Assembly (NCBI RefSeq): GCF_025685395.1
Contig: NZ_JAGSYA010000004.1
Coordinates: forward strand, 744,001-808,000
Reading direction: 5' to 3'
From: Terriglobus tenax
Lineage (GTDB): Bacteria > Acidobacteriota > Terriglobia > Terriglobales > Acidobacteriaceae
DNA length: 64,000 bases
In this document: in pieces, positions 53,412 to 61,764 of the stretch
Numbering within the stretch: the stretch's first letter is position 1
Layout of the letters: each line of letters begins with the position of its first letter
The notes under the pieces: model-generated
Database searches by the model: none
What the model was told of the DNA's origin: nothing
Seen by the model: only the letters and a program-made list of their open reading frames with translations
Made by a program: the position numbers and the translations under genes

Positions 53412-54562
53412 TATTCCTTTGGCGGAAGCGCAGATTCCCACTGCTTGGTCTTGGCCGACTTCAGGACAGCATCGGTCACATAGTCGCACTTCAGGCCGTC
53501 TTCAAACGTCGGAGCAGCTTCCTTGCCCTCGCCTACGGCAATCAGGAAGTCCGCAACCTGATGAATGAAGGTGTGCTCGTAACCAATCTGTAGACCCGGT
53601 ACCCACCAGTTCTTCATGTACGGATGGTCACCGTCGGTAATGTGAATGCTCTTCCATCCGCGCAGACGGCTCTCGTCACGATGATCGAAGAACTCCAGGC
53701 GGTGCAGGTCATGCAGGTCCCAACGAGCGGAAGCCTTCTCGCCGTTGATCTCCAGCGTGAACAGAGCCTTGTGGCCGCGCGCGTAACGCGTGGACTCAAA
53801 CAGCGCCATCGAGCCGTTCTCAAAGTGGCCCAGGAAAGCAGCTGCGTCATCGATGGTGACCGGAGTCTTCACGCCGGTCTCGCTGTGCATGCGTTCTTTG
53901 ATGAAGGTTTCGGTCATCGCCGTCACATCCACAATCGATCCGTTCAGCCACATGGCCATGTCAATGTTGTGAGCCAGCAGGTCACCCGTAACACCAGAGC
54001 CCGACACGCTGGAATCCAGGCGCCAGGTTCCCTGCCCGCCCTGTGGCAGGTCTTCGGAGATCGTCCAGTCCTGCAGGAACTGCGAGCGGTAGTGAAAGAT
54101 GCGGCCAAAGCGGCCCTCGTCCAGCAACTGCTTCAGCAGAACCACGGCGGGCACGCGACGGTAGTTGTACCAGACCATGTTCGGAACTCCGGCCTTCTTC
54201 ACCGCGTCCCACATGGGCTTGCCCTCTTCCGCGGTACGAGCCAGCGGCTTCTCGCACAGCACCATCTTGCCCGCCTCGGCCGCTGCAATCGCAATCTCGG
54301 CATGCGTGTTGTTGGGGCTGGCAATGTCGATCACATCGATGTCCTTGCGCTCGATCAGCTTGCGCCAGTCCGTCTCGACCGACTCATAGCCCCAGGTCTC
54401 GGCAAAGCCCTTCACCTTCTCCGCGCTGCGGGCGCACACGGCCTTCAGCACAGGTTCATACGGAGTATCGAAGAAGCGAGGCGCCTGCAGAAAGGCATTC
54501 GAATGGGTTTTGCCCATGAAGCCATAACCGACCAGGCCAACGTTCAGTTTTTTCTTAGCCAT
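53411..54562 (-). CDS. Cytosolic Gfo/Idh/MocA oxidoreductase
   Basis: The 383-residue protein begins [20 protein letters not shown] (GxGxxG Rossmann) and has [20 protein letters not shown] and [20 protein letters not shown], the family's cofactor and catalytic signatures. There is no signal peptide. It should oxidise or reduce a sugar or inositol-type ring using NAD(P). It is coupled to the DUF1080 gene below and lies 12 bp after the TIM-barrel gene above. Confidence 0.9.
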   Translation of the reverse strand: MAKKKLNVGLVGYGFMGKTHSNAFLQAPRFFDTPYEPVLKAVCARSAEKVKGFAETWGYESVETDWRKLIERKDIDVIDIASPNNTHAEIAIAAAEAGKMVLCEKPLARTAEEGKPMWDAVKKAGVPNMVWYNYRRVPAVVLLKQLLDEGRFGRIFHYRSQFLQDWTISEDLPQGGQGTWRLDSSVSGSGVTGDLLAHNIDMAMWLNGSIVDVTAMTETFIKERMHSETGVKTPVTIDDAAAFLGHFENGSMALFESTRYARGHKALFTLEINGEKASARWDLHDLHRLEFFDHRDESRLRGWKSIHITDGDHPYMKNWWVPGLQIGYEHTFIHQVADFLIAVGEGKEAAPTFEDGLKCDYVTDAVLKSAKTKQWESALPPKE

Positions 54563-54574
54563 GCGTCTGTTTCC

Positions 54575-55618
<1,044 letters not shown>

Positions 55619-55632
55619 AACACTCTCTCCGG

Positions 55633-56850
55633 TTACTTCTTGATCAGCGGCGCGGCGTCAGGATTGCCCGGGCCAAAGTGCTTCAGAACGACCAGAGGAT
55701 CGCTGATGCTCTTGTTCTGCACCACGACGCCCTTGTTCGCGGCAGCCTTGGTGACAAAGTACTCGTCCTCGGTCAGCTCCCCGAAGCGGATCATCGTCGG
55801 CGCCGACACCGGCTGCCTGCCCAGCGATCCATGGCCCTGCACCACGATGCAACCATACGCCTCGGCATCGGTGATGGTCACCGTCTGCCCCGGCAGAACC
55901 GTCAGCTCCTTGGCCGAGTAGAACTTGGTGCCGTAGGTCACCCAAACTTCGCGATAGCCCAGCTTCTCAGTCTCCGCAAACGGCTTCACCGGAGTCGGGA
56001 AGCACTTGTTCGACTTGCCGAACTCGGGGTTCACATTCTGGTCCCAGTCCAGCATGTTGATGATGTAATCCAGGTCCTGGTGCTGGGCTTCCGGAACATC
56101 CTTCACAAGCAGGCTCCAGTCCACAATGCGTCCATCCACCTCGGACTGGAACATCGCGAACACATCCGAATTCACCTGCGGCTCATAGGTCACCAGCGAT
56201 CCCGGAGCATGCAGTACGCCCGGATCAATCTGCCAGCCCGTTCCCGGCTCCAACAGGTAGGCGCGTGCCAGGCCCAGGATGCCGTTGTCGCCTCTGTTCC
56301 AGTTCTCCAGGCACTTGCGCACATCGTCCTTCGTCGTGCCGGGCTCCAGGCCCATGAAGGTGTACGGGAAGTTGTTCTTGATCTGGTTGTACTGCGGCGG
56401 GAAGTAGTACGCCTCCGGCTTGCCCTTGAAGCCGACACGCGCCGCGTCCTCATCGTTCTGGTGCATGTGGTGCGGAATCGGTCCCATGTTGTCAAAGAAC
56501 TTGCACAGGATGTTCCAACCCTTCTCACGCTCCATCACATCGGCGCCCAGCAGCAGGTCTCCGGCTTCGTCCACGGCATCCTTCAACTGGAACTTCTCAC
56601 CCGTGCCGGTGACCACGTAGCTCAGACCTTCATCCGCGGTGGTCAGCGGACCGTTCGACGCCTTGGTCGTCGACGAGAACCAGCGCTCATTGATGCCGCC
56701 ACGGTTCGCGCCAAAGGCATACAGGTCGTCCGGGTGCAGGCGCAGACGGCGGCCCGGAATCATGAATGAGCGGGGGACCCAGCAGGGAGCCAGCCGGAGG
56801 ATACCCTCGCCGGCATTGATAGCGTCCTGTACGTTAGAGCGATTCACCAT
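55633..56850 (-). CDS. Cupin protein, first gene of the sugar operon
   Basis: The 405-residue protein has a cupin metal site ([20 protein letters not shown] and following Glu and Tyr in KPEAYYFPP), and a second beta-barrel near the C-terminus ([20 protein letters not shown]). The two-barrel layout resembles phosphomannose-isomerase-like or dioxygenase-like cupins. The activity is not clear; an isomerase for the same pathway is plausible. It leads the run 56850 to 51382 (cupin, TIM barrel, oxidoreductase, DUF1080, DUF4432). No signal peptide. Confidence 0.75.
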   Translation of the reverse strand: MVNRSNVQDAINAGEGILRLAPCWVPRSFMIPGRRLRLHPDDLYAFGANRGGINERWFSSTTKASNGPLTTADEGLSYVVTGTGEKFQLKDAVDEAGDLLLGADVMEREKGWNILCKFFDNMGPIPHHMHQNDEDAARVGFKGKPEAYYFPPQYNQIKNNFPYTFMGLEPGTTKDDVRKCLENWNRGDNGILGLARAYLLEPGTGWQIDPGVLHAPGSLVTYEPQVNSDVFAMFQSEVDGRIVDWSLLVKDVPEAQHQDLDYIINMLDWDQNVNPEFGKSNKCFPTPVKPFAETEKLGYREVWVTYGTKFYSAKELTVLPGQTVTITDAEAYGCIVVQGHGSLGRQPVSAPTMIRFGELTEDEYFVTKAAANKGVVVQNKSISDPLVVLKHFGPGNPDAAPLIKK

Positions 56851-57178
56851 GTTGACGTCTTCCTTCTTCTGTTGCGGAGACTGGCTGCCCTACCGACAAC
56901 AGGCTGGACCAGCGGATCCGGTTGTGCGAGCACATATCTCACCAGACGCCCCTTCTCTTCGCCTGAAAACCGGCGAAATACCGGAAAACAGGAGGATTGA
57001 GGAGGGAATGGAACGTTTTCGTGAGACGTCTCATTGCCGCGAGGATACTATCGACGACCATCGGCCAATGTCAAGAAACTTCCGAAAACCCTTCGATTCC
57101 TCACATCCGCCCAAGATCGCACAACCCCTGGAACCCAAACCCTGCCTCCGGCGTCCCATTACCATTACTCTTCTGGAT
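56851..57178. promoter_or_regulatory. 328-bp divergent control region with operator-like palindromes
   Basis: Lies between the cupin-led operon (-) and the lipoprotein operon (+). It contains GGAACGTTTTC at 57010-57020, close to the AANCGNTT-type core of LacI-family operators, and directly after it a perfect 12-bp palindrome TGAGACGTCTCA at 57022-57033. An ATG at 57008 with GAGGAGGGA before it is in frame with the peroxidase but would put 57 polar residues ahead of the lipoprotein signal. Confidence 0.5.
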
Positions 57179-58240
57179 ATGCCGTTTTCCCGCACCTCCA
57201 TCGCCGGCCTGCTCCTTCTTCCCCTGCTGATGGCCGGCTGCCGCTCCAGAATCCAGGACAACCCCATCGGTAAGCCAATCACCATCAAGCCGCCGCTCGG
57301 GCTGCCCGCCGTTCCGGTCCCGGCCGACAATCCCGTCACCGCCGAAGGCATTGCCCTGGGCCGTAAGCTCTTCTACGACAAGCGTCTCTCCAGCGATAAC
57401 TCCCTGGCCTGCGCGCACTGCCACGACCCGAAGTTTTACTTCACGGATGGCCTGCGCCTCTCCAAAGGAGTCAAAGAACAGCTCGGCGTTCGCAACGCCC
57501 CCACCATCCTGAACGCTGCCTACATGCCCTTCCAGTTCTGGGACGGCCGCGCCATCTCGCTCGAGCAGCAGTCCATCGGCCCCATCGCCAATCCCGTGGA
57601 GATGAACAACAAGACCCACGACATCTTTCTAGGCAAGTTGAAGGGAGACCCCGAGTACGCCACTCTCTTTCGCAAGGCCTACGGCTCAAAGGACATCAAC
57701 CTGCTTCGCGTCGAAAAAGCTCTGGCCAGCTTTGAACGCACCCTGCTCAGCGGAGGCTCCGCCTTTGACCGCTTTCAATACGGCGGAGATTCCACAGCGC
57801 TCACCCCGGAACAACTTCGCGGTCTGGTCGTCTTCATGAATCCCGCAGCGGGCAACTGCGCCGCCTGCCACACCCTCGGTTCAAAAGATTCGCTCTTCAC
57901 CGACGGCAAGTTCCACAACATCGGCCAGGGTGTAAAGGATGAGGGCGACTTCAACGATGTTGGCCGCTACCACGAGACCAAGGTGGAAACCGACAAAGGC
58001 GCCTTCAAGACTCCCACCCTGCGTAACGTGGCACAGACCGCCCCGTACATGCATGATGGCAGCATCAAAACGCTGCCCGAGGTCGTCGACTTCTACGCCG
58101 GGCAGGGTAACTCCAACCCCTACCTTGATCCTGAGATCAGAAAGATCCATCTGAGCCCACAGGACCGCCGCGACCTCGTTGAGTTTCTCAACGCACTCAC
58201 CGGAGAGATGCCGCCAAACTCCGGCCCTCCTGCAAAGTAA
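57179..58240 (+). CDS. Di-heme cytochrome c peroxidase (MauG/CcpA family) lipoprotein
   Basis: The 353-residue protein has a lipoprotein signal (SIAGLLLLPLLMAGC) and two c-type heme sites, LACAHCHDPKFYFTDGL and NCAACHTLGSKDSLF. Family motifs include GRKLFYDKRLSSDNSLACAH, GVRNAPTILNAAYMPFQFWDG and FKTPTLRNVAQTAPYMHDGS. It reduces hydrogen peroxide, or oxidises a protein partner, in the periplasm, anchored to a membrane by its lipid. The start at 57179 is chosen because of the lipoprotein signal. Confidence 0.9.
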   Translation: MPFSRTSIAGLLLLPLLMAGCRSRIQDNPIGKPITIKPPLGLPAVPVPADNPVTAEGIALGRKLFYDKRLSSDNSLACAHCHDPKFYFTDGLRLSKGVKEQLGVRNAPTILNAAYMPFQFWDGRAISLEQQSIGPIANPVEMNNKTHDIFLGKLKGDPEYATLFRKAYGSKDINLLRVEKALASFERTLLSGGSAFDRFQYGGDSTALTPEQLRGLVVFMNPAAGNCAACHTLGSKDSLFTDGKFHNIGQGVKDEGDFNDVGRYHETKVETDKGAFKTPTLRNVAQTAPYMHDGSIKTLPEVVDFYAGQGNSNPYLDPEIRKIHLSPQDRRDLVEFLNALTGEMPPNSGPPAK

Positions 58241-58268
58241 CCAGCTCAGGTAGTAAAGTGACGGTGAT

Positions 58269-59042
58269 ATGCGACTGAAGCAAACTCTCTCCCTGGCCTT
58301 GATCGCTGCTTCCCTTGCGGGCTGCAAATCCCAGCCGGCCACGCCTGTGACGACGACCGAAACGCAGACGCCTCCGGTCTACTATCACGTGGATGCGGCC
58401 ACAGCCGGTTCTATCTCCGGCACGCTGAAGTACACCGGCAAGCGTCCCGCGCCAAGGCTGATCGACATCAGTCAGGATCCGCTTTGCGTTCGCTCGCACA
58501 AGGGCAAGGCGTATGACGAGTCGCTGGTCGTCGACAGCAAGGGTGACCTTGCCAATGCCTTCCTCTACATCAAGAAGGGCCTCGAAGGAAAAGTCTTCGA
58601 AGTTCCCGCTACGCCGGTCGCTCTGGACCAGTCGGGCTGCTGGTTCCGTCCGCATGTGCTGGGCATCATGGTGGGCCAGCAGCTCACCATCACCAACTCT
58701 GACCCCGTCACGCACAATATTCACCCGGTCGCGCAGATCAACCGCGAGTGGAACCACAGTATGGGCCCCGGCGACGAGCCGCTGAAGCGCAAGTTCACCA
58801 AGCCGGAGATCATGGTGCCGGTCAAGTGCAACATCCACGACTGGATGCACTCCTTCATCGGCGTCGTGGACAATCCTTACTTCGCCGTCTCGAAGGACGA
58901 CGGCACCTTCAGGATCGAGAACCTGCCGCCCGGAACCTACACGCTGGGCGTGTGGCACGAAAAACTTGGCGTCCAGGAGCAGACCATCACCGTCTCTGCT
59001 AAAGGCGATACTCCGGTCAACTTCACCTTCAAGGGAGAATAG
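58269..59042 (+). CDS. Cupredoxin-like lipoprotein
   Basis: The 257-residue protein has a lipoprotein signal (LSLALIAASLAGC). The mature part contains TITNSDPVTHNIHPVAQINR and VPVKCNIHDWMHSFIGVVDN: His, Cys, His and Met positions like a plastocyanin-type copper site, on a beta fold. The C-terminal end (DGTFRIENLPPGTYTLGVWH) is a carboxypeptidase-regulatory-like module. It likely carries electrons on the outer face. It sits 28 bp after the peroxidase gene. Confidence 0.82.
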   Translation: MRLKQTLSLALIAASLAGCKSQPATPVTTTETQTPPVYYHVDAATAGSISGTLKYTGKRPAPRLIDISQDPLCVRSHKGKAYDESLVVDSKGDLANAFLYIKKGLEGKVFEVPATPVALDQSGCWFRPHVLGIMVGQQLTITNSDPVTHNIHPVAQINREWNHSMGPGDEPLKRKFTKPEIMVPVKCNIHDWMHSFIGVVDNPYFAVSKDDGTFRIENLPPGTYTLGVWHEKLGVQEQTITVSAKGDTPVNFTFKGE

Positions 59043-59050
59043 TCACCACC

Positions 59051-60115
59051 ATGCGGAAGTTTGCACTGCCCATTGTTGCTACCACCTGCCTTGCCTTTGC
59101 CGCCCTGGGCTGCAAGAGCACTCCCGCTCCTACGTCTGAAAACAAGCCCGCGCCGGAGCCAACCGGCCCGCGCGTCTATGCCACCAACGAGGTCTCCGGC
59201 GACCTGACCATCATCGACATCGGCACAGCGCAGAACATCGCTAATGTGCACCTCGGCAAACGTCCACGCGGCATTCATGCCTCCGCCGACGGCAAGCAGC
59301 TTTACATCGCGCTCAGCGGCACGCCCATCGCAGGCCCTGGCGTGGACGAGAGCACACTTCCTCCACCCGATCATTCCGCTGACGGCATCGCCATCTTCGA
59401 CCTTGCCACGCGCAAGATCGTTCGCACCATCCCCGGCGGCTCTGACCCCGAGAACTTCGACGTCAGCAAAGACGGCAAGAAGCTCTTCATCTCCAACGAA
59501 GACATCTCCGCCGTCAGCATCATCGACATCGAATCCGGCACCGTCGAGAAGAGCTTCAAGATCGGCAGCGAGCCGGAAGGCGTGAAGGTCAGCCCGGACG
59601 GCAAAGAGGTCTGGGTCACTTCCGAGGGTACCGGCGAGGTCTCCGTGCTCGATCCTGAAAAGGGCAAGATCATCGCCACTATCAAGGTCGGCCATCGCCC
59701 GCGCAACATTGCCTTCCTTCCCGACGGGAAGACCGCCTTCGTCAACGCGGAGAACGATGGTAATGTCGTCGTCGTCGATGTAACGAAGCACAAGATGACC
59801 AAGACCATCAAGCTGGGCGAGCCCGGCGTCATCAAGCCTATGTACGTGCTGCTGTCGCCCGATGCCTCTAAGCTCTACGTCAGCACCGGACGCGGCAAGA
59901 AGGTCTTCGCCATCAACACCAAGGACGACTCCATCCTCGGCTCCGTCGAAGTGGGCCAGCGCCCCTGGGGCATGGCTCTCTCGCCCGATGAGAAGACGCT
60001 CTTCACCGCCAACGGACCTTCGAATGATGTCTCGTTCGTGGATCTGGCCAGCTTCACCGTCACGCACAAGGCCAAGGCCAGCGGCGGCCCCTGGGGACTG
60101 GTCGCACTTCCCTAG
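59051..60115 (+). CDS. YVTN-type beta-propeller lipoprotein
   Basis: The 354-residue protein has a lipoprotein signal (PIVATTCLAFAALGC) followed by about seven blades of the form RVYATNEVSGDLTIIDIGTA, EGVKVSPDGKEVWVTSEGTG and WGMALSPDEKTLFTANGPSN. Such propellers bind partners or small molecules and often accompany periplasmic oxidoreductases. It starts 8 bp after the cupredoxin-like gene, so the three lipoprotein genes form one operon. Confidence 0.87.
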   Translation: MRKFALPIVATTCLAFAALGCKSTPAPTSENKPAPEPTGPRVYATNEVSGDLTIIDIGTAQNIANVHLGKRPRGIHASADGKQLYIALSGTPIAGPGVDESTLPPPDHSADGIAIFDLATRKIVRTIPGGSDPENFDVSKDGKKLFISNEDISAVSIIDIESGTVEKSFKIGSEPEGVKVSPDGKEVWVTSEGTGEVSVLDPEKGKIIATIKVGHRPRNIAFLPDGKTAFVNAENDGNVVVVDVTKHKMTKTIKLGEPGVIKPMYVLLSPDASKLYVSTGRGKKVFAINTKDDSILGSVEVGQRPWGMALSPDEKTLFTANGPSNDVSFVDLASFTVTHKAKASGGPWGLVALP

Positions 60116-60132
60116 CACTCACAACGACTCTG

Positions 60133-60169
60133 GGTGTCCCATCCATCGCTACGCGATGGATGGGACACC
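60133..60169. repeat. Perfect 17-bp palindrome, possible terminator
   Basis: GGTGTCCCATCCATCGC and GCGATGGATGGGACACC pair perfectly around TAC. It lies 17 bp after the propeller stop and faces the convergent anti-sigma gene. It has no clean T-tract; REP-like palindromes of this kind are common in Terriglobia. Another short repeat-like piece (GTCATCCCG...GCGAAGGGATCTGCTTCT) follows at 60198-60231. Confidence 0.7.
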
Positions 60170-60239
60170 GCTCCAAGTGACTCGCTTTTCTTGCTTTGTC
60201 ATCCCGCGGCGCAGCGAAGGGATCTGCTTCTCCATCCAG

Positions 60240-61028
60240 CTACGGCAGTTCCGGTTCTTCCAGCCCTGCTTCCACGCGAAGCGGGGTTTTCGTTTTAAAC
60301 TCCCGCTGATAACTGGCAATCCAGTCACTGGACAACGCCTGCTGCGCCTGCTCCAGGGAAAGCTGACCGCTGCATACCCTGGCATACAGCCGCTTTTCCA
60401 GCATGTCCTTCGTCTGCGCATTCCACACGGTGGTGTAAGGCTGTGGCCACAGGTTCTTCACCTCTGCCGTACCGCCAAGCTGTGGGTTGATCAGGTAGTC
60501 CACCTGGAACTCGCGGCCACGCTGCTGCTGCGGCACATGGTATTCCGCAAACACAACCTGCTGCACCTGCGACGGCACCGTGGGGTCAAGATCGTCATCG
60601 CTCCCAGAGCAAACCTCCGCAAAGGCTATCGCGCGCACGGCACCGGGCGTCAGCGACGGATTCGGCACCGGACGATCTTCCACATACGGCTTCACCGCCG
60701 CGGAATACGGATGCAAAGAAAAACCAATCCCTCCGGCAACCAGGAGCGCCGCTGCCGCACTCGCCATCCCAATGCGCAGCAGGCTTGACCGACGGTGATG
60801 TTGCATTCGCTCATGCAACTGTGTCCGCTGCGCTTCCACTGGACGCGGCCGCGCTCGCAGTGTTTCCTCGAAGGCTGAGGCGAAGGTCTTCTCTGTGGAT
60901 TGCTGTAGAGCGCGGCACGGTTCACAGGCAGCCAGATGCTGTTCGGCGGCAACAGTCTCCTCGGCGGACAACTCGCCCTCCAGCAGCAGCAGTATCTCCT
61001 CACGAGAAAGATGCTTAGCGCCGTTCAA
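60240..61028 (-). CDS. Anti-sigma factor with zinc-finger N-terminus, single-pass
   Basis: The 262-residue protein has an N-terminal zinc-binding anti-sigma motif (EQHLAACEPCRAL, HxxxCxxC), a membrane span near residues 85-105 (GMASAAAALLVAGGIGFSL) and a periplasmic C-terminal domain with two Cys (EVCSGSD, ARVCSGQL). It should hold the neighbouring ECF factor inactive. The start is a TTG at 61028, supported by a GGAGG with 6-nt spacing and by overlap with the sigma gene's 3' end; ATG starts are not available at that place. Confidence 0.82.
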   Translation of the reverse strand: MNGAKHLSREEILLLLEGELSAEETVAAEQHLAACEPCRALQQSTEKTFASAFEETLRARPRPVEAQRTQLHERMQHHRRSSLLRIGMASAAAALLVAGGIGFSLHPYSAAVKPYVEDRPVPNPSLTPGAVRAIAFAEVCSGSDDDLDPTVPSQVQQVVFAEYHVPQQQRGREFQVDYLINPQLGGTAEVKNLWPQPYTTVWNAQTKDMLEKRLYARVCSGQLSLEQAQQALSSDWIASYQREFKTKTPLRVEAGLEEPELP

Positions 61029-61590
61029 CGCTTCCCTCCGATCGTTCCAGCCGTTCCACCGAGCGGGCGACAGCCGTAGCCACTGACCCCAGCGAGATGC
61101 CAAGCACCTGCGCTATCTCACGATAGCGCAATCCCTCGGCGCGCAGCTGCAGGCAGGCACGGTCCGCCGCGGGCATCGCCTCCATCACCCGCCGCAGTCG
61201 CAACTGCCGTTCAGTGAACAGCAAGGCATCCTCCGGCCCGGGAGCAGGATCCGTACACTCCAGCGGCACATCCTCCGCACCGGCCACCTCGTGGCGATGC
61301 GCTCCTCGCCGCTTCAGGGCAAGGTTATGCGTGACGCGGAAAAGCCAGCTCCGCAGGTTGTCCTGTGGCCGCTCATCAAGCAGGTGACGAAAAAGCGCGA
61401 AGAAGGTCTCCTGCACCACATCCTCGGCGTCCTGGACCGCTATGCCGAAGGAAACGGCGTACCGCAGCAATCCGGCATGGTGCAGGTCAAACAGCGCCAG
61501 CACCTCCGTCTCAATAACGCGGGTGCGCCCCGGCCGTACCACGGCGGGGACAAGGACTGCCAATCTTGACTGGTCAAATACGGAATTCAT
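61015..61590 (-). CDS. ECF-type sigma-70 factor
   Basis: The 191-residue protein has region 2 (ALFDLHHAGLLRYAVSFGIA, QDAEDVVQETFFALFRHL) and region 4 (MPAADRACLQLRAEGLRYRE, IAQVLGISLGSVATAVARSV), without regions 1.1 and 3. It directs RNA polymerase to stress or envelope promoters. Start: ATG at 61590 with GGGGGC upstream; ATG at 61605 is an alternative. It overlaps the anti-sigma start by 14 bp and is divergent from the TonB receptor gene. Confidence 0.9.
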   Translation of the reverse strand: MNSVFDQSRLAVLVPAVVRPGRTRVIETEVLALFDLHHAGLLRYAVSFGIAVQDAEDVVQETFFALFRHLLDERPQDNLRSWLFRVTHNLALKRRGAHRHEVAGAEDVPLECTDPAPGPEDALLFTERQLRLRRVMEAMPAADRACLQLRAEGLRYREIAQVLGISLGSVATAVARSVERLERSEGSVERR

Positions 61591-61764
61591 GCGAGGCGCC
61601 CCCATTATGAACGACAGCAGGGAAAACAATCCATCCCGGCAAAAATCAAACCCTTGAAAAATTTTCGAAAAAGACTGAACAGATCGCGACCCTCGGGAAT
61701 ATCTACGCAGCGGCATATTTCACAGCTTCCATCGTCGGGCCATTCGTTCCCGAGCAAGGGTCAC

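Noticed and set aside
57008-57178. Alternative start for the peroxidase at 57008, behind a good ribosome site.
   Set aside because: It would place 57 polar residues before a clear lipoprotein signal; kept only as a note.
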